From NCBI GenBank assembly GCA_036417435.1, contig CM070899.1, positions 149,992,237-150,056,236 on the forward strand: DNA of 64,000 bases, given 5' to 3'. The translations under genes and the position numbers were made by a program. The notes under the pieces are model-generated. The model was not told the origin of the DNA. It ran no database searches and saw nothing but the letters and a program-made list of their open reading frames with translations. This stretch comes from Inia geoffrensis. Lineage: Eukaryota > Chordata > Mammalia > Artiodactyla > Iniidae. Positions 9,324-23,299 of this stretch are shown here, one piece after another (position 1 is the first letter of the stretch; each line of letters starts with the position of its first letter).

Positions 9324-12300
9324 CAAGGTGCCTTGAAAAGGTAAATATTGAGCTACCATTCAATCAGGCATACCCACTTCAGGGCCTATCGCCTCAGAGG
9401 ATGAAAATGAAAAAGCCACAGGATAGCAATCCTGCACTCCAGCTATATTTACCATATCCAAGCTTTGGAAGCAAAGAAAATGTCCATCAACAGGGGAATG
9501 CACAAGGAAGAAGTGGTCCATGTACACAATGGCATATGGCTCCAATACCAAATATAAATTCAAATTAAAAAACAAACATAAGTAAGGAGACATCAGCATT
9601 GGGTGGATTATCCGGGCACATTCCACTCTAATTTATAACCAAGGAACACCACTGGCAAGAAGGTCTGCCTCCCTTGTTACCAGAGTGGGGAAAGCAGAAA
9701 TGCTGCCGCCCTCTGGCCGTTACCTGCAACAGCAGCCTTAAGACCTGAGCTAAGGGTCACTTTATGTGCACAAGTACTGGAGGACTGTAAATGAACCTGC
9801 CCTCAAAATGTCTTGAGGGAGGTAATGCCCAAAATATTACAAATTGCAGCACATACTTCAGGAAAACGATATGAAGAGGTAAGCTGCACCCACAGATTGA
9901 GGAAAAAACGGACATGCCTGAAAACTCAATTTCAAGGGGTTAGGAGACCCATGCAAATCCAACCACAAAGAGGTATCAGCTCACACCAGGCAGAATAAAC
10001 ATCAGAAAAAAACACAAACAGTAAATGCTGAAGGGGTTGTGGAGAAGGGCATACCCTCAACTTTAAGTGGGACGTAACCTGGTAAGAGCCACAAATGAGA
10101 ACAGAATGGACGTGCCTTTACAAGGTGAACATTGAGCTACCATATGATCCAGCAGGTCCACTCCTGGGCCTATAAGCTAAGAAGACAGATTTGGAAAGAC
10201 ACAGGCAGGCAAATCTGCATTGCAACTCTATTACAGTAGGCAAGACATGAAAGCAACCAAAACGTCCATCAACACATGAGTGGACAAAGAAGAACTGGTA
10301 TATGTACACACGGATATTAGCCAAGGAAAAAATGACACAATTCCATTTGCAGCACCATAGATGAGTCTAGGCGTAATCACGCAACTTATAGTTAGTCAGA
10401 AAGAGAAAGACACATATCCTAGGATATCACTTATCGGTGTTACCTAAAAATTGATACCAGTGAAGAGATTTCCACAGAGAAAGGCAATCACAGATTCATT
10501 AAACAAACTTATGGTTCACCAATGGAAAGGTGTGAGAATTGGATACTTTAGGCTATTGTGGTTAAGACACATATACAAACACAGGTGAAGTATATAATCA
10601 CCAAAGACCATGGGAAAAGGATGCCAGGAAGAATAGACACATGGATATGTGTAAAAGAACCACATCTTGCACACGTACAACAAGCATAACATTGTAATCA
10701 AACTTGCTGTGATAAAAAAATAAAAATTAAATTAATAAAACGAACAACAAGCAGTGAGACATAAACTTAAGGCACTGTTTCCTGGCATCTTCCATTCCAA
10801 TTTACAGCCTACAACACGATTTCCATGGAGACTCTGTTGCCCTAGTAAACAGATTTTATAAAGGAGAACTGCTGCCACATTGTGGCCGTTTCACACAACA
10901 GCAGCTTTAAACCCAGGGCTAATGGTCAGTTATACTCAAAATAATTACAGGCCTGTAAATGACAACTGCCCTGAAAACAAATCCTGGGGTCGTATATCGA
11001 CCAAAAAATTCAAGAGACATCCACAACTCAAAACGACAATTTCAAGAGGTCATTAATCACACATTTGTCTTCTCTTACTTTTTCTTTCTTTTTTTTTTTT
11101 TGGTAAAACAAATGGGAATGGGAAAATGCTTAACATCAGGAATTAATGAAGTCATGCAAATCCAATCTACAAAAACGTTCACCTCACAACCGTCAGAATG
11201 ATCATCATGCAAAAACGTGTATAAAGAATAAATGCTGAAGGGGTTTTAGAGAACGGCGTACCCTCTTGCTGCTGTTGGGATGTAACCTGGTAACAGCCAG
11301 TATTGAGAACAGAATGGAGGTGCATTGCAAGGTAAAAATTGAGCTACCATATGATCTGGTAGGCCCACTGTTGGGCCTATCTCCTGAATAGACTAGAATC
11401 AAAAAGGCACAGGCTGGCAATCCTGCACTCCAGCATCATGTACCATAGCCAAGAATTGGAAAAAACCAAAATGTCCATCAACAGATAAATGCACCAAAAA
11501 GAAGTGGTCCATGTACACAATGGAATATTAGCCAAGGAAAAGAATGAAACATTGCCGTTGGCACCACCATAGAAGGATCTAGAAATAATCAGCCCACTTG
11601 ACCTAAGAAAGAACCCAAAAGACAGACATCCTATGACATCAGTTATAGGGGTTATCTAAATATTGAACCCATGAAATTATTTCCAAGAGAAGGACACACA
11701 TGGATTTAGAACACAAAAAATATATTTAACCACATGGAATGGTGTAAGGAACATATGAATTAGGATACGGGGGTTAGCAGACATGTACTAATACTTATGA
11801 AATATATAATCACAAAATACCTATGGAATACCAAGAGAGGCCTACTCCACACTCTGTAATGACCTACACGGGAAAGGATCCAAAGATGAATAGATCGATG
11901 CCTAGATATAATGAACCAGATTCTGTACACCTAGAACACACACAATACTTTTATCAAATTTGCTCTGATAGTAAATAAAAATTAAATTTAAAACACAAGA
12001 AGTAAGGAGGTTTAAGCTCTTCGGGGTTTGCCCTGGCACATTTCTCTCGAATTTTAAGCCTGCTAACACAATTTCCAGGAAGGCTCTCTTGCCCCAAAAC
12101 CCAGATTTGGAAATGTAGGAATGCTGCCGCCTTGTGGCCGTTTCCCGCTAAAGCGGCTTTAAACCCACAGCTAACAGTCACTGAACACTCACAAGGACTG
12201 AGGGCAGTAAAGGACACGTGACCTCAAAAAATGTCCTGGGCTGGGAATGGCCAAAAAAATGAAACACAGGCAAAGGTTTCAAGGAGATAGTATGAAGAGG

Positions 12301-13985
12301 CAAGTTTTACTCACTCTTTTTCCAAAAAAGAAAAATGGATAACAGCTCAACATCAGGAATTATTAGACTCATGCAAATGTAATTTACAAAAAGGATTCAA
12401 CTCACACAAGTCAACTACCATCAGCAAAAAGTCAACAAACAATAAATGCCGAAGGGGTTTTAGAGAACTGCGTACCCTCTAACTGCTGGTGAGATGTAAA
12501 GTGGTAACAGCCCATAATGAGAACAGAAAGGAGTTGCATTTAAAAGTAAAAATTGAGCCAGCATTCCATCCAGCAGGGCCACCGCTGAGCCTCTCACCTG
12601 AGAAGACCAGAGTCGAGAAGACCCAGGCTGCAACAGCTGCACTGCAGCCATTTTCACAATAGCCAAGACACGGAAGCAAGCAAAACGTCCATCAACACAT
12701 GAATGGATAAAGAAGTGGTCTATGTACACAAAGGCATATTAACAATGGAAAACAATGAAACACTGCTCTTTTATTTTTATTTTTTTATTTTTTTTATTTT
12801 TATTTTTTAGCGGTACGCGGGCCTCTCACTGCTGTGGCCTCTCCCGCTGCGGAGCACAGGCTCCGGACGCTCAGGCTCAGTGGCCATGACTCACGGGCAC
12901 AGCCGCTCCGCGGCATGTGGGATCCTCCCGGACCGGGGCACGAACCCGTGTCCCCTGCATCGGCAGGCAGACGCTCGACCACTGCGCCACCAGGGAAGCC
13001 CGAAACACTGCTCTTTGAGGCACCATAGAGGAGCCTAGACATAATCACAGAACATGAGGTAAGTCGGAGAGCAAAAGGCATATATCCTATGATATCACTT
13101 ATAGGCGTCATCTAACAACTGACAAAAATGAACATATTTCCACAGAGAAAGGCACTCACAGACTAAGAAAACAAACTACGCTTATCTAAAAGGAAAGGTG
13201 GCGGAATGGATAAATTAAGATCAGGGTTATCAAAAGTATACAAATACATATTAAATATACATATCAAAAAGACCGACCATATAGCAAGGGAGGTCTACAG
13301 AACACTCTGCAATAATTTACATGGGAAGTGGATTTGTACATGAATATATATACATACATAGTACAAATGAACCAGACTGTGTACACCTAAGACAAAAAAT
13401 ATTCTAATCGTTACCCGGGTTAAAAAACGTTAAAACATCGAACAACAAGTAAGGGACATAATCTTATGTGGGGTTTTCCTGGCACATTCCATTCTAATTT
13501 ACAACCTGGGAACATGACTTCCAGAAAGGCTCTGCTGCTCTAGTCATCAGATTTGGGAATGGAGAAATGCTGCCGCCTTGTGGCCATTTCGCACAATAGC
13601 ACCTTTAAACTCAGTGCTAATGGTCACTAAATATTCACACTCATTGCTGGCCTGTAAATGACACCTGCCCTCAAAAAAAATCCTGGGGTCGAAAATCGAC
13701 CAAAAAATTCAAAAGAGGGCAACCTTCCGAGAAGACAATTTCAAGAGGTTTACTGTACTCACAGTTTTTTTTTCTGTTTATCACAGATATAAAAAGGTGT
13801 GGAAAAATGCTGAACAGAATTATTAAAGACATGCAAATCCCAATTACAAAAACCTATCAGCTCACACCAGTCAGAATGGCCGTGAGCAAAATTTCTGCAA
13901 AAAATAAATTCTGTAGGGGCTGTGGAGAAATGCATACCCTCGGTTCAAACAGGAACATGGTAAGAGCCAGTAATGGAAACACAAA
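9324..13985 (+). repeat. Higher-order unit 3 (A-B-C+SINE-D, 4662 bp)
   Basis: D tail 9324-9577, A 9578-10746, B 10747-11995, C 11996-13445, D from 13446. Odd type. Distinctive variants are TCTGCCTCCC near 9665 (shared with unit 4), CTCTTCGGGG near 12016, GAGAGCAAAAGG near 13067 and ACCCTCGG near 13937. The B poly-T run is 13 and the D poly-T run 9. Confidence 0.95.
12772..13001 (-). mobile_element. CHR-type SINE, unit 3
   Basis: Same locus, orientation, target-site copies and full-length tail as units 1 and 2. Confidence 0.95.
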
Positions 13986-16900
13986 CAAGGTGCCTTGAAA
14001 AGGTAAATATTGAGCTACCATTCAATCAGGCATACCCACTTCAGGGCCTATCGCCTCAGAGGATGAAAATGAAAAAGCCACAGGATAGCAATCCTGCACT
14101 CCAGCTATATTTACCATATCCAAGCTTTGGAAGCAAAGAAAATGTCCATCAACAGGGGAATGCACAAGGAAGAAGTGGTCCATGTACACAATGGCATATG
14201 GCTCCAATACCAAATATAAATTCAAATTAAAAAACAAACATAAGTAAGGAGACATCAGCATTGGGTGGATTATCCGGGCACATTCCACTCTAATTTATAA
14301 CCAAGGAACACCACTGGCAAGAAGGTCTGCCTCCCTTGTTACCAGAGTGGGGAAAGCAGAAATGCTGCCGCCCTCTGGCCGTTACCTGCAACAGCAGCCT
14401 TAAGACCTGAGCTAAGGGTCACTTTATGTGCACAAGTACTGGAGGACTGTAAATGAACCTGCCCTCAAAATGTCTTGAGGGAGGTAATGCCCAAAATATT
14501 ACAAATTGCAGCACATACTTCAGGAAAACGATATGAAGAGGTAAGCTGCACCCACAGATTGAGGAAAAAACGGACATGCCTGAAAACTCAATTTCAAGGG
14601 GTTAGGAGACCCATGCAAATCCAACCACAAAGAGGTATCAGCTCACACCAGGCAGAATAAACATCAGAAAAAAACACAAACAGTAAATGCTGAAGGGGTT
14701 GTGGAGAAGGGCATACCCTCAACTTTAAGTGGGACGTAACCTGGTAAGAGCCACAAATGAGAACAGAATGGACGTGCCGTTACAAGGTGAACATTGAGCT
14801 ACCATATGATCCAGCAGGTCCACTCCTGGGCCTATAAGCTAAGAAGACAGATTTGGAAAGACACAGGCAGGCAAATCTGCATTGCAACTCTATTACAGTA
14901 GGCAAGACATGAAAGCAACCAAAACGTCCATCAACACATGAGTGGACAAAGAAGAACTGGTATATGTACACACGGATATTAGCCAAGGAAAAAATGACAC
15001 AATTCCATTTGCAGCACCATAGATGAGTCTAGGCGTAATCACGCAACTTATAGTTAGTCAGAAAGAGAAAGACACATATCCTAGGATATCACTTATCGGT
15101 GTTACCTAAAAATTGATACCAGTGAAGAGATTTCCACAGGGAAAGGCAATCACAGATTCATTAAACAAACTTATGGTTCACCAATGGAAAGGTGTGAGAA
15201 TTGGATACTTTAGGCTATTGTGGTTAAGACACATATACAAACACAGGTGAAGTATATAATCACCAAAGACCATGGCAAAAGGATGCCAGGAAGAATAGAC
15301 ACATGGATATGTGTAAAAGAACCACATCTTGCACACGTACAACAAGCATAACATTGTAATCAAACTTGCTGTGATAAAAAAATAAAAATTAAATTAATAA
15401 AACGAACAACAAGCAGTGAGACATAAACTTAAGGCACTGTTTCCTGGCATCTTCCATTCCAATTTACAGCCTACAACACGATTTCCATGGAGACTCTGTT
15501 GCCCTAGTAAACAGATTTTATAAAGGAGAACTGCTGCCACATTGTGGCCGTTTCACACAACAGCAGCTTTAAACCCAGGGCTAATGGTCAGTTATACTCA
15601 AAATAATTACAGGCCTGTAAATGACAACTGCCCTGAAAACAAATCCTGGGGTCGTATATCGACCAAAAAATTCAAGAGACATCCACAACTCAAAACGACA
15701 ATTTCAAGAGGTCATTATACACACATTTGTCTTCTCTTACTTTTTCTTTCTTTTTTTTTTTTGGTAAAACAAATGGGAATGGGAAAATGCTTAACATCAG
15801 GAATTAATGAAGTCATGCAAATCCAATCTACCAAAACGTTCACCTCACAACCGTCAGAATGATCATCATGCAAAAACGTGTATAAAGAATAAATGCTGAA
15901 GGGGTTTTAGAGAACGGCGTACCCTCTTGCTGCTGTTGGGATGTAACCTGGTAACAGCCAGTATTGAGAACAGAATGGAGGTGCATTGCAAGGTAAAAAT
16001 TGAGCTACCATATGATCTGGTAGGCCCACTGTTGGGCCTATCTCCTGAATAGACTAGAATCATAAAGGCACAGGCTGGCAATCCTGCACTCCAGCATCAT
16101 GTACCATAGCCAAGAACTGGAAAAAACCAAAATGTCCATCAACAGATAAATGCACCAAAAAGAAGTGGTCCATGTACACAATGGAATATTAGCCAAGGAA
16201 AAGAATGAAACATTGCCGTTGGCACCACCATAGAAGGATCTAGAAATAATCAGCCCACTTGATCTAAGAAAGAACCCAAAAGACAGACATCCTATGACAT
16301 CAGTTATAGGGGTTATCTAAATATTGAACCCATGAAATTATTTCCAAGAGAAGGACACACATGGATTTAGAACACAAAAAATATATTTAACCACATGGAA
16401 TGGTGTAAGGAACATATGAATTAGGATACGGGGGTTAGCAGACATGTACTAATACTTATGAAATATATAATCACAAAATACCTATGGAATACCAAGAGAG
16501 GCCTACTCCACACTCTGTAATGACCTACACGGGAAAGGATCCAAAGATGAATAGGTCGATGCCTAGATATAATGAACCAGATTCTGTACACCTAGAACAC
16601 ACACAATACTTTTATCAAATTTGCTCTGATAGTAAATAAAAATTAAATTTAAAACACAAGAAGTAAGGAGGTTTAAGCTCTTGGGGGTTTGCCCTGGCAC
16701 ATTTCTCTCGAATTTTAAGCCTGCTAACACAATTTCCAGGAAGGCTCTCTTGCCCCAAAACCCAGATTTGGAAATGTAGGAATGCTGCCGCCTCGTGGCC
16801 GTTTCCCACTAAAGCGGCTTTAAACCCACAGCTAACAGTCACTGAACACTCACAAGGACTGAGGGCAGTAAAGGACACGTGACCTCAAAAAATGTCCTGG

Positions 16901-18638
16901 GCTGGGAATGGCCAAAAAAATGAAACACAGGCAAAGGTTTCAAGGAGATAGTATGAAGAGGCAAGTTTTACTCACTCTTTTTCCAAAAAAGAAAAATGGA
17001 TAACAGCTCAACATCAGGAATTATTAGACTCATGCAAATGTAATTTACAAAAAGGATTCAACTCACACAAGTCAACTACCATCAGCAAAAAGTCAACAAA
17101 CAATAAATGCCGAAGGGGTTTTAGAGAACTGCGTACCCTCTAACTGCTGGTGAGATGTAAAGTGGTAACAGCCCATAATGAGAACAGAAAGGAGTTGCAT
17201 TTAAAAGTAAAAATTGAGCCAGCATTCCATCCAGCAGGGCCACCGCTGAGCCTCTCACCTGAGAAGACCAGAGTCGAGAAGACCCAGGCTGCAACAGCTG
17301 CACTGCAGCCATTTTCACAATAGCCAAGACACGGAAGCAAGCAAAACGTCCATCAACACATGAATGGATAAAGAAGTGGTCTATGTACACAAAGGCATAT
17401 TAACAATGGAAAACAATGAAACACTGCTCTTTTATTTTTATTTTTTTTATTTTTATTTTTTAGCGGTACGCGGGCCTCTCACTGCTGTGGCCTCTCCCGC
17501 TGCGGAGCACAGGCTCCGGACGCTCAGGCTCAGTGGCCATGACTCACGGGCACAGCCGCTCCGCGGCATGTGGGATCCTCCCGGACCGGGGCACGAACCC
17601 GTGTCCCCTGCATCGGCAGGCAGACGCTCGACCACTGCGCCACCAGGGAAGCCCGAAACACTGCTCTTTGAGGCACCATAGAGGAGCCTAGACATAATCA
17701 CAGAACATGAGGTAAGTCGGAAAGCAAAAGGCATATATCCTATGATATCACTTATAGGCGTCATCTAACAACTGACAAAAATGAACATATTTCCACAGAG
17801 AAAGGCACTCACAGACTAAGAAAACAAACTACGCTTATCTAAAAGGAAAGGTGGGGGAATGGATAAATTAAGATCAGGGTTATCAAAAGTATACAAATAC
17901 ATATTAAATATACATATCAAAAAGACCGACCATATAGCAAGGGAGGTCTACAGAACACTCTGCAATAATTTACATGGGAAGTGGATTTGTACATGAATAT
18001 ATATACATACATAGTACAAATGAACCAGACTGTGTACACCTAAGACAAAAAATATTCTAATCGTTACCCGGGTTAAAAAACGTTAAAACATCGAACAACA
18101 AGTAAGGGACATAATCTTATGTGGGGTTTTCCTGGCACATTCCATTCTAATTTACAACCTGGGAACATGACTTCCAGAAAGGCTCTGCTGCTCTAGTCAT
18201 CAGATTTGGGAATGGAGAAATGCTGCCGCCTTGTGGCCATTTCGCACAATAGCACCTTTAAACTCAGTGCTAATGGTCACTAAATATTCACACTCATTGC
18301 TGGCCTGTAAATGACACCTGCCCTCAAAAAAAATCCTGGGGTCGAAAATCGACCAAAAAATTCAAAAGAGGGCAACCTTCCGAGAAGACAATTTCAAGAG
18401 GTTTACTGTACTCACAGTTTTTTTTTCTCTTTATCACAGATATAAAAAGGTGTGGAAAAATGCTGAACAGAATTATTAAAGACATGCAAATCCCAATTAC
18501 AAAAACCTATCAGCTCACACCAGTCAGAATGGCCGTGAGCAAAATTTCTGCAAAAAATAAATTCTGTAGGGGCTGTGGAGAAATGCATACCCGCGGTTCA
18601 AACAGGAACATGGTAAGAGCCAGTAATGGAAACACAAA
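13986..18638 (+). repeat. Higher-order unit 4 (A-B-C+SINE-D, 4653 bp)
   Basis: D tail 13986-14239, A 14240-15408, B 15409-16656, C 16657-18098, D from 18099. Even type. The length difference from its neighbours comes mainly from an 8-bp shorter SINE tail. CACAGGGAAAGGC near 15134 is shared with unit 15. TCTCTTTATC near 18426 replaces the usual TCTGTTTATC. Confidence 0.95.
17433..17654 (-). mobile_element. CHR-type SINE, unit 4 (short tail)
   Basis: Same insertion, but the T/A-rich tail has lost one 8-bp T-rich block, giving 222 bp. The same short tail occurs in units 7 and 15, which marks a tail-length sublineage. Confidence 0.95.
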
Positions 18639-21600
18639 CAAGGTGCCTTGAAAAGGTAAATATTGAGCTACCATTCAATCAGGCATACCCACTTCAGGGC
18701 CTATCGCCTCAGAGGATGAAAATGAAAAAGCCACAGGATAGCAATCCTGCACTCCAGCTATATTTACCATATCCAAGCTTTGGAAGCAAAGAAAATGTCC
18801 ATCAACAGGGGAATGCACAAGGAAGAAGTGGTCCATGTACACAATGGCATATGGCTCCAATACCAAATATAAATTCAAATTAAAAAACAAACATAAGTAA
18901 GGAGACATCAGCATTGGGTGGATTATCCGGGCACATTCCACTCTAATTTATAACCAAGGAACACCACTGGCAAGAAGGTCTGTCTCCCTTGTTACCAGAG
19001 TGGGGAAAGCAGAAATGCTGCCGCCCTCTGGCCGTTACCTGCAACAGCAGCCTTAAGACCTGAGCTAAGGGTCACTTTATGTGCACAAGTACTGGAGGAC
19101 TGTAAATGAACCTGCCCTCAAAATGTCTTGAGGGAGGTAATGCCCAAAATATTACAAATTGCAGCATATACTTCAGGAAAACGATATGAAGAGGTAAGCT
19201 GCATCCACAGATTGAGGAAAAAACGGACATGCCTGAAAACTCAATTTCAAGGGGTTAGGAGACCCATGCAAATCCAACCACAAAGAGGTATCAGCTCACA
19301 CCAGGCAGAATAAACATCAGAAAAAAACACAAACAGTAAATGCTGAAGGGGTTGTGGAGAAGGGCATACCCTCAACTTTAAGTGGGACGTAACCTGGTAA
19401 GAGCCACAAATGAGAACAGAATGGACGTGCCTTTACAAGGTGAACATTGAGCTACCATATGATCCAGCAGGTCCACTCCTGGGCCTATAAGCTAAGAAGA
19501 CAGATTTGGAAAGACACAGGCAGGCAAATCTGCATTGCAACTCTATTACAGTAGGCAAGACATGAAAGCAACCAAAACGTCCATCAACACATGAGTGGAC
19601 AAAGAAGAACTGGTATATGTACACACGGATATTAGCCAAGGGAAAAATGACACAATTCCATTTGCAGCACCATAGATGAGTCTAGGCGTAATCACGCAAC
19701 TTATAGTTAGTCAGAAAGAGAAAGACACATATCCTAGGATATCACTTATCGGTGTTACCTAAAAATTGATACCAGTGAAGAGATTTCCACAGAGAAAGGC
19801 AATCACAGATTCATTAAACAAACTTATGGTTCACCAATGGAAAGGTGTGAGAATTGGATACTTTAGGCTATTGTGGTTAAGACACATATACAAACACAGG
19901 TGAAGTATATAATCACCAAAGACCATGGGAAAAGGATGCCAGGAAGAAGAGACACATGGATATGTGTAAAAGAACCACATCTTGCACACGTACAACAAGC
20001 ATAACATTGTAATCAAACTTGCTGTGATAAAAAAATAAAAATTAAATTAATAAAACGAACAACAAGCAGTGAGACATAAACTTAAGGCACTGTTTCCTGG
20101 CATCTTCCATTCCAATTTACAGCCTACAACACGATTTCCATGGAGACTCTATTGCCCTAGTAAACAGATTTTATAAAGGAGAACTGCTGCCACATTGTGG
20201 CCGTTTCACACAACAGCAGCTTTAAACCCAGGGCTAATGGTCAGTTATACTCAAAATAATTACAGGCCTGTAAATGACAACTGCCCTGAAAACAAATCCT
20301 GGGGTCGTATATCGACCAAAAAATTCAAGAGACATCCACAACTCAAAACGACAATTTCAAGAGGTCATTATACACACATTTGTCTTCTCTTACTTTTTCT
20401 TTCTTTTTTTTTTTGGTAAAACAAATGGGAATGGGAAAATGCTTAACATCAGGAATTAATGAAGTCATGCAAATCCAATCTACAAAAACGTTCACCTCAC
20501 AACCGTCAGAATGATCATCATGCAAAAACGTGTATAAAGAATAAATGCTGAAGGGGTTTTAGAGAACGGCGTACCCTCTTGCTGCTGTTGGGATGTAACC
20601 TGGTAACAGCCAGTATTGAGAACAGAATGGAGGTGCATTGCAAGGTAAAAATTGAGCTACCATATGATCTGGTAGGCCCACTGTTGGGCCTATCTCCTGA
20701 ATAGACTAGAATCAAAAAGGCACAGGCTGGCAATCCTGCACTCCAGCATCATGTACCATAGCCAAGAATTGGAAAAAACCAAAATGTCCATCAACAGATA
20801 AATGCACCAAAAACAAGTGGTCCATGTACACAATGGAATATTAGCCAAGGAAAAGAATGAAACATTGCCGTTGGCACCACCATAGAAGGATCTAGAAATA
20901 ATCAGCCCACTTGATCTAAGAAAGAACCCAAAAGACAGACATCCTATGACATCAGTTATAGGGGTTATCTAAATATTGAACCCATGAAATTATTTCCAAG
21001 AGAAGGACACACATGGATTTAGAACACAAAAAATATATTTAACCACATGGAATGGTGTAAGGAACATATGAATTAGGATACGGGGGTTAGCAGACATGTA
21101 CTAATACTTATGAAATATATAATCACAAAATACCTATGGAATACCAAGAGAGGCCTACTCCACACTCTGTAATGACCTACACGGGAAAGGATCCAAAGAT
21201 GAATAGGTCGATGCCTAGATATAATGAACCAGATTCTGTACACCTAGAACACACACAATACTTTTATCAAATTTGCTCTGATAGTAAATAAAAATTAAAT
21301 TTAAAACACAAGAAGTAAGGAGGTTTAAGCTCTTGGGGGTTTGCCCTGGCACATTTCTCTCGAATTTTAAGCCTGCTAACACAATTTCCAGGAAGGCTCT
21401 CTTGCCCCAAAACCCAGATTTGGAAATGTAGGAATGCTGCCGCCTTGTGGCCGTTTCCCGCTAAAGCGGCTTTAAACCCACAGCTAACAGTCACTGAACA
21501 CTCACAAGGACTGAGGGCAGTAAAGGACACGTGACCTCAAAAAATGTCCTGGGCTGGGAATGGCCAAAAAAATTAAACACAGGCAAAGGTTTCAAGGAGA

Positions 21601-23299
21601 TAGTATGAAGAGGCAAGTTTTACTCACTCTTTTTCCAAAAAAGAAAAATGGATAACAGCTCAACATCAGGAATTATTAGACTCATGCAAATGTAATTTAC
21701 AAAAAGGATTCAACTCACACAAGTCAACTACCATCAGCAAAAAGTCAACAAACAATAAATGCCGAAGGGGTTTTAGAGAACTGCGTACCCTCTAACTGCT
21801 GGTGAGATGTAAAGTGGTAACAGCCCATAATGAGAACAGAAAGGAGTTGCATTTAAAAGTAAAAATTGAGCCAGCATTCCATCCAGCAGGGCCACCGCTG
21901 AGCCTCTCACCTGAGAAGACCAGAGTCGAGAAGACCCAGGCTGCAACAGCTGCACTGCAGCCATTTTCACAATAGCCAAGACACGGAAGCAAGCAAAACG
22001 TCCATCAACACATGAATGGATAAAGAAGTGGTCTATGTACACAAAGGCATATTAACAATGGAAAACAATGAAACACTGCTCTTTTATTTTTATTTTTTTA
22101 TTTTTTTTATTTTTATTTTTTAGCGGTACGCGGGCCTCTCACTGCTGTGGCCTCTCCCGCTGCGGAGCACAGGCTCCGGACGCTCAGGCTCAGTGGCCAT
22201 GACTCACGGGCACAGCCGCTCCGCGGCATGTGGGATCCTCCCGGACCGGGGCACGAACCCGTGTCCCCTGCATCGGCAGGCAGACGCTCGACCACTGCGC
22301 CACCAGGGAAGCCCGAAACACTGCTCTTTGAGGCACCATAGAGGAGCCTAGACATAATCACAGAACATGAGGTAAGTCGGAAAGCAAAAGGCATATATCC
22401 TATGATATCACTTATAGGCGTCATCTAACAACTGACAAAAATGAACATATTTCCACAGAGAAAGGCACTCACAGACTAAGAAAACAAACTACGCTTATCT
22501 AAAAGGAAAGGTGGCGGAATGGATAAATTAAGATCAGGGTTATCAAAAGTATACAAATACATATTAAATATACATATCAAAAAGACCGACCATATAGCAA
22601 GGGAGGTCTACAGAACACTCTGCAATAATTTACATGGGAAGTGGATTTGTACATGAATATATATACATACATAGTACAAATGAACCAGACTGTGTACACC
22701 TAAGACAAAAAATATTCTAATCGTTACCCGGGTTAAAAAACGTTAAAACATCGAACAACAAGTAAGGGACATAATCTTATGTGGGGTTTTCCTGGCACAT
22801 TCCATTCTAATTTACAACCTGGGAACATGACTTCCAGAAAGGCTCTGCTGCTCTAGTCATCAGATTTGGGAATGGAGAAATGCTGCCGCCTTGTGGCCAT
22901 TTCGCACAATAGCACCTTTAAACTCAGTGCTAATGGTCACTAAATATTCACACTCATTGCTGGCCTGTAAATGACACCTGCCCTCAAAAAAAATCCTGGG
23001 GTCGAAAATCGACCAAAAAATTCAAAAGAGGGCAACCTTCCGAGAAGACAATTTCAAGAGGTTTACTGTACTCACAGTTTTTTTTTTCTGTTTATCACAG
23101 ATATAAAAAGGTGTGGAAAAATGCTGAACAGAATTATTAAAGACATGCAAATCCCAATTACAAAAACCTATCAGCTCACACCAGTCAGAATGGCCGTGAG
23201 CAAAATTTCTGCAAAAAATAAATTCTGTAGGGGCTGTGGAGAAATGCATACCCGCGGTTCAAACAGGAACATGGTAAGAGCCAGTAATGGAAACACAAA
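18639..23299 (+). repeat. Higher-order unit 5 (A-B-C+SINE-D, 4661 bp)
   Basis: D tail 18639-18892, A 18893-20061, B 20062-21308, C 21309-22758, D from 22759. It has the same length as unit 1 and all of its private variants, including the AAGAGACACATGG and AGGGAAAAATGAC variants and the CTCTATTGCC variant. I found no difference from unit 1 at any position compared. Confidence 0.95.
22085..22314 (-). mobile_element. CHR-type SINE, unit 5
   Basis: Identical in form to the unit 1 copy, with full-length tail and both 15-bp target-site copies. Confidence 0.95.
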
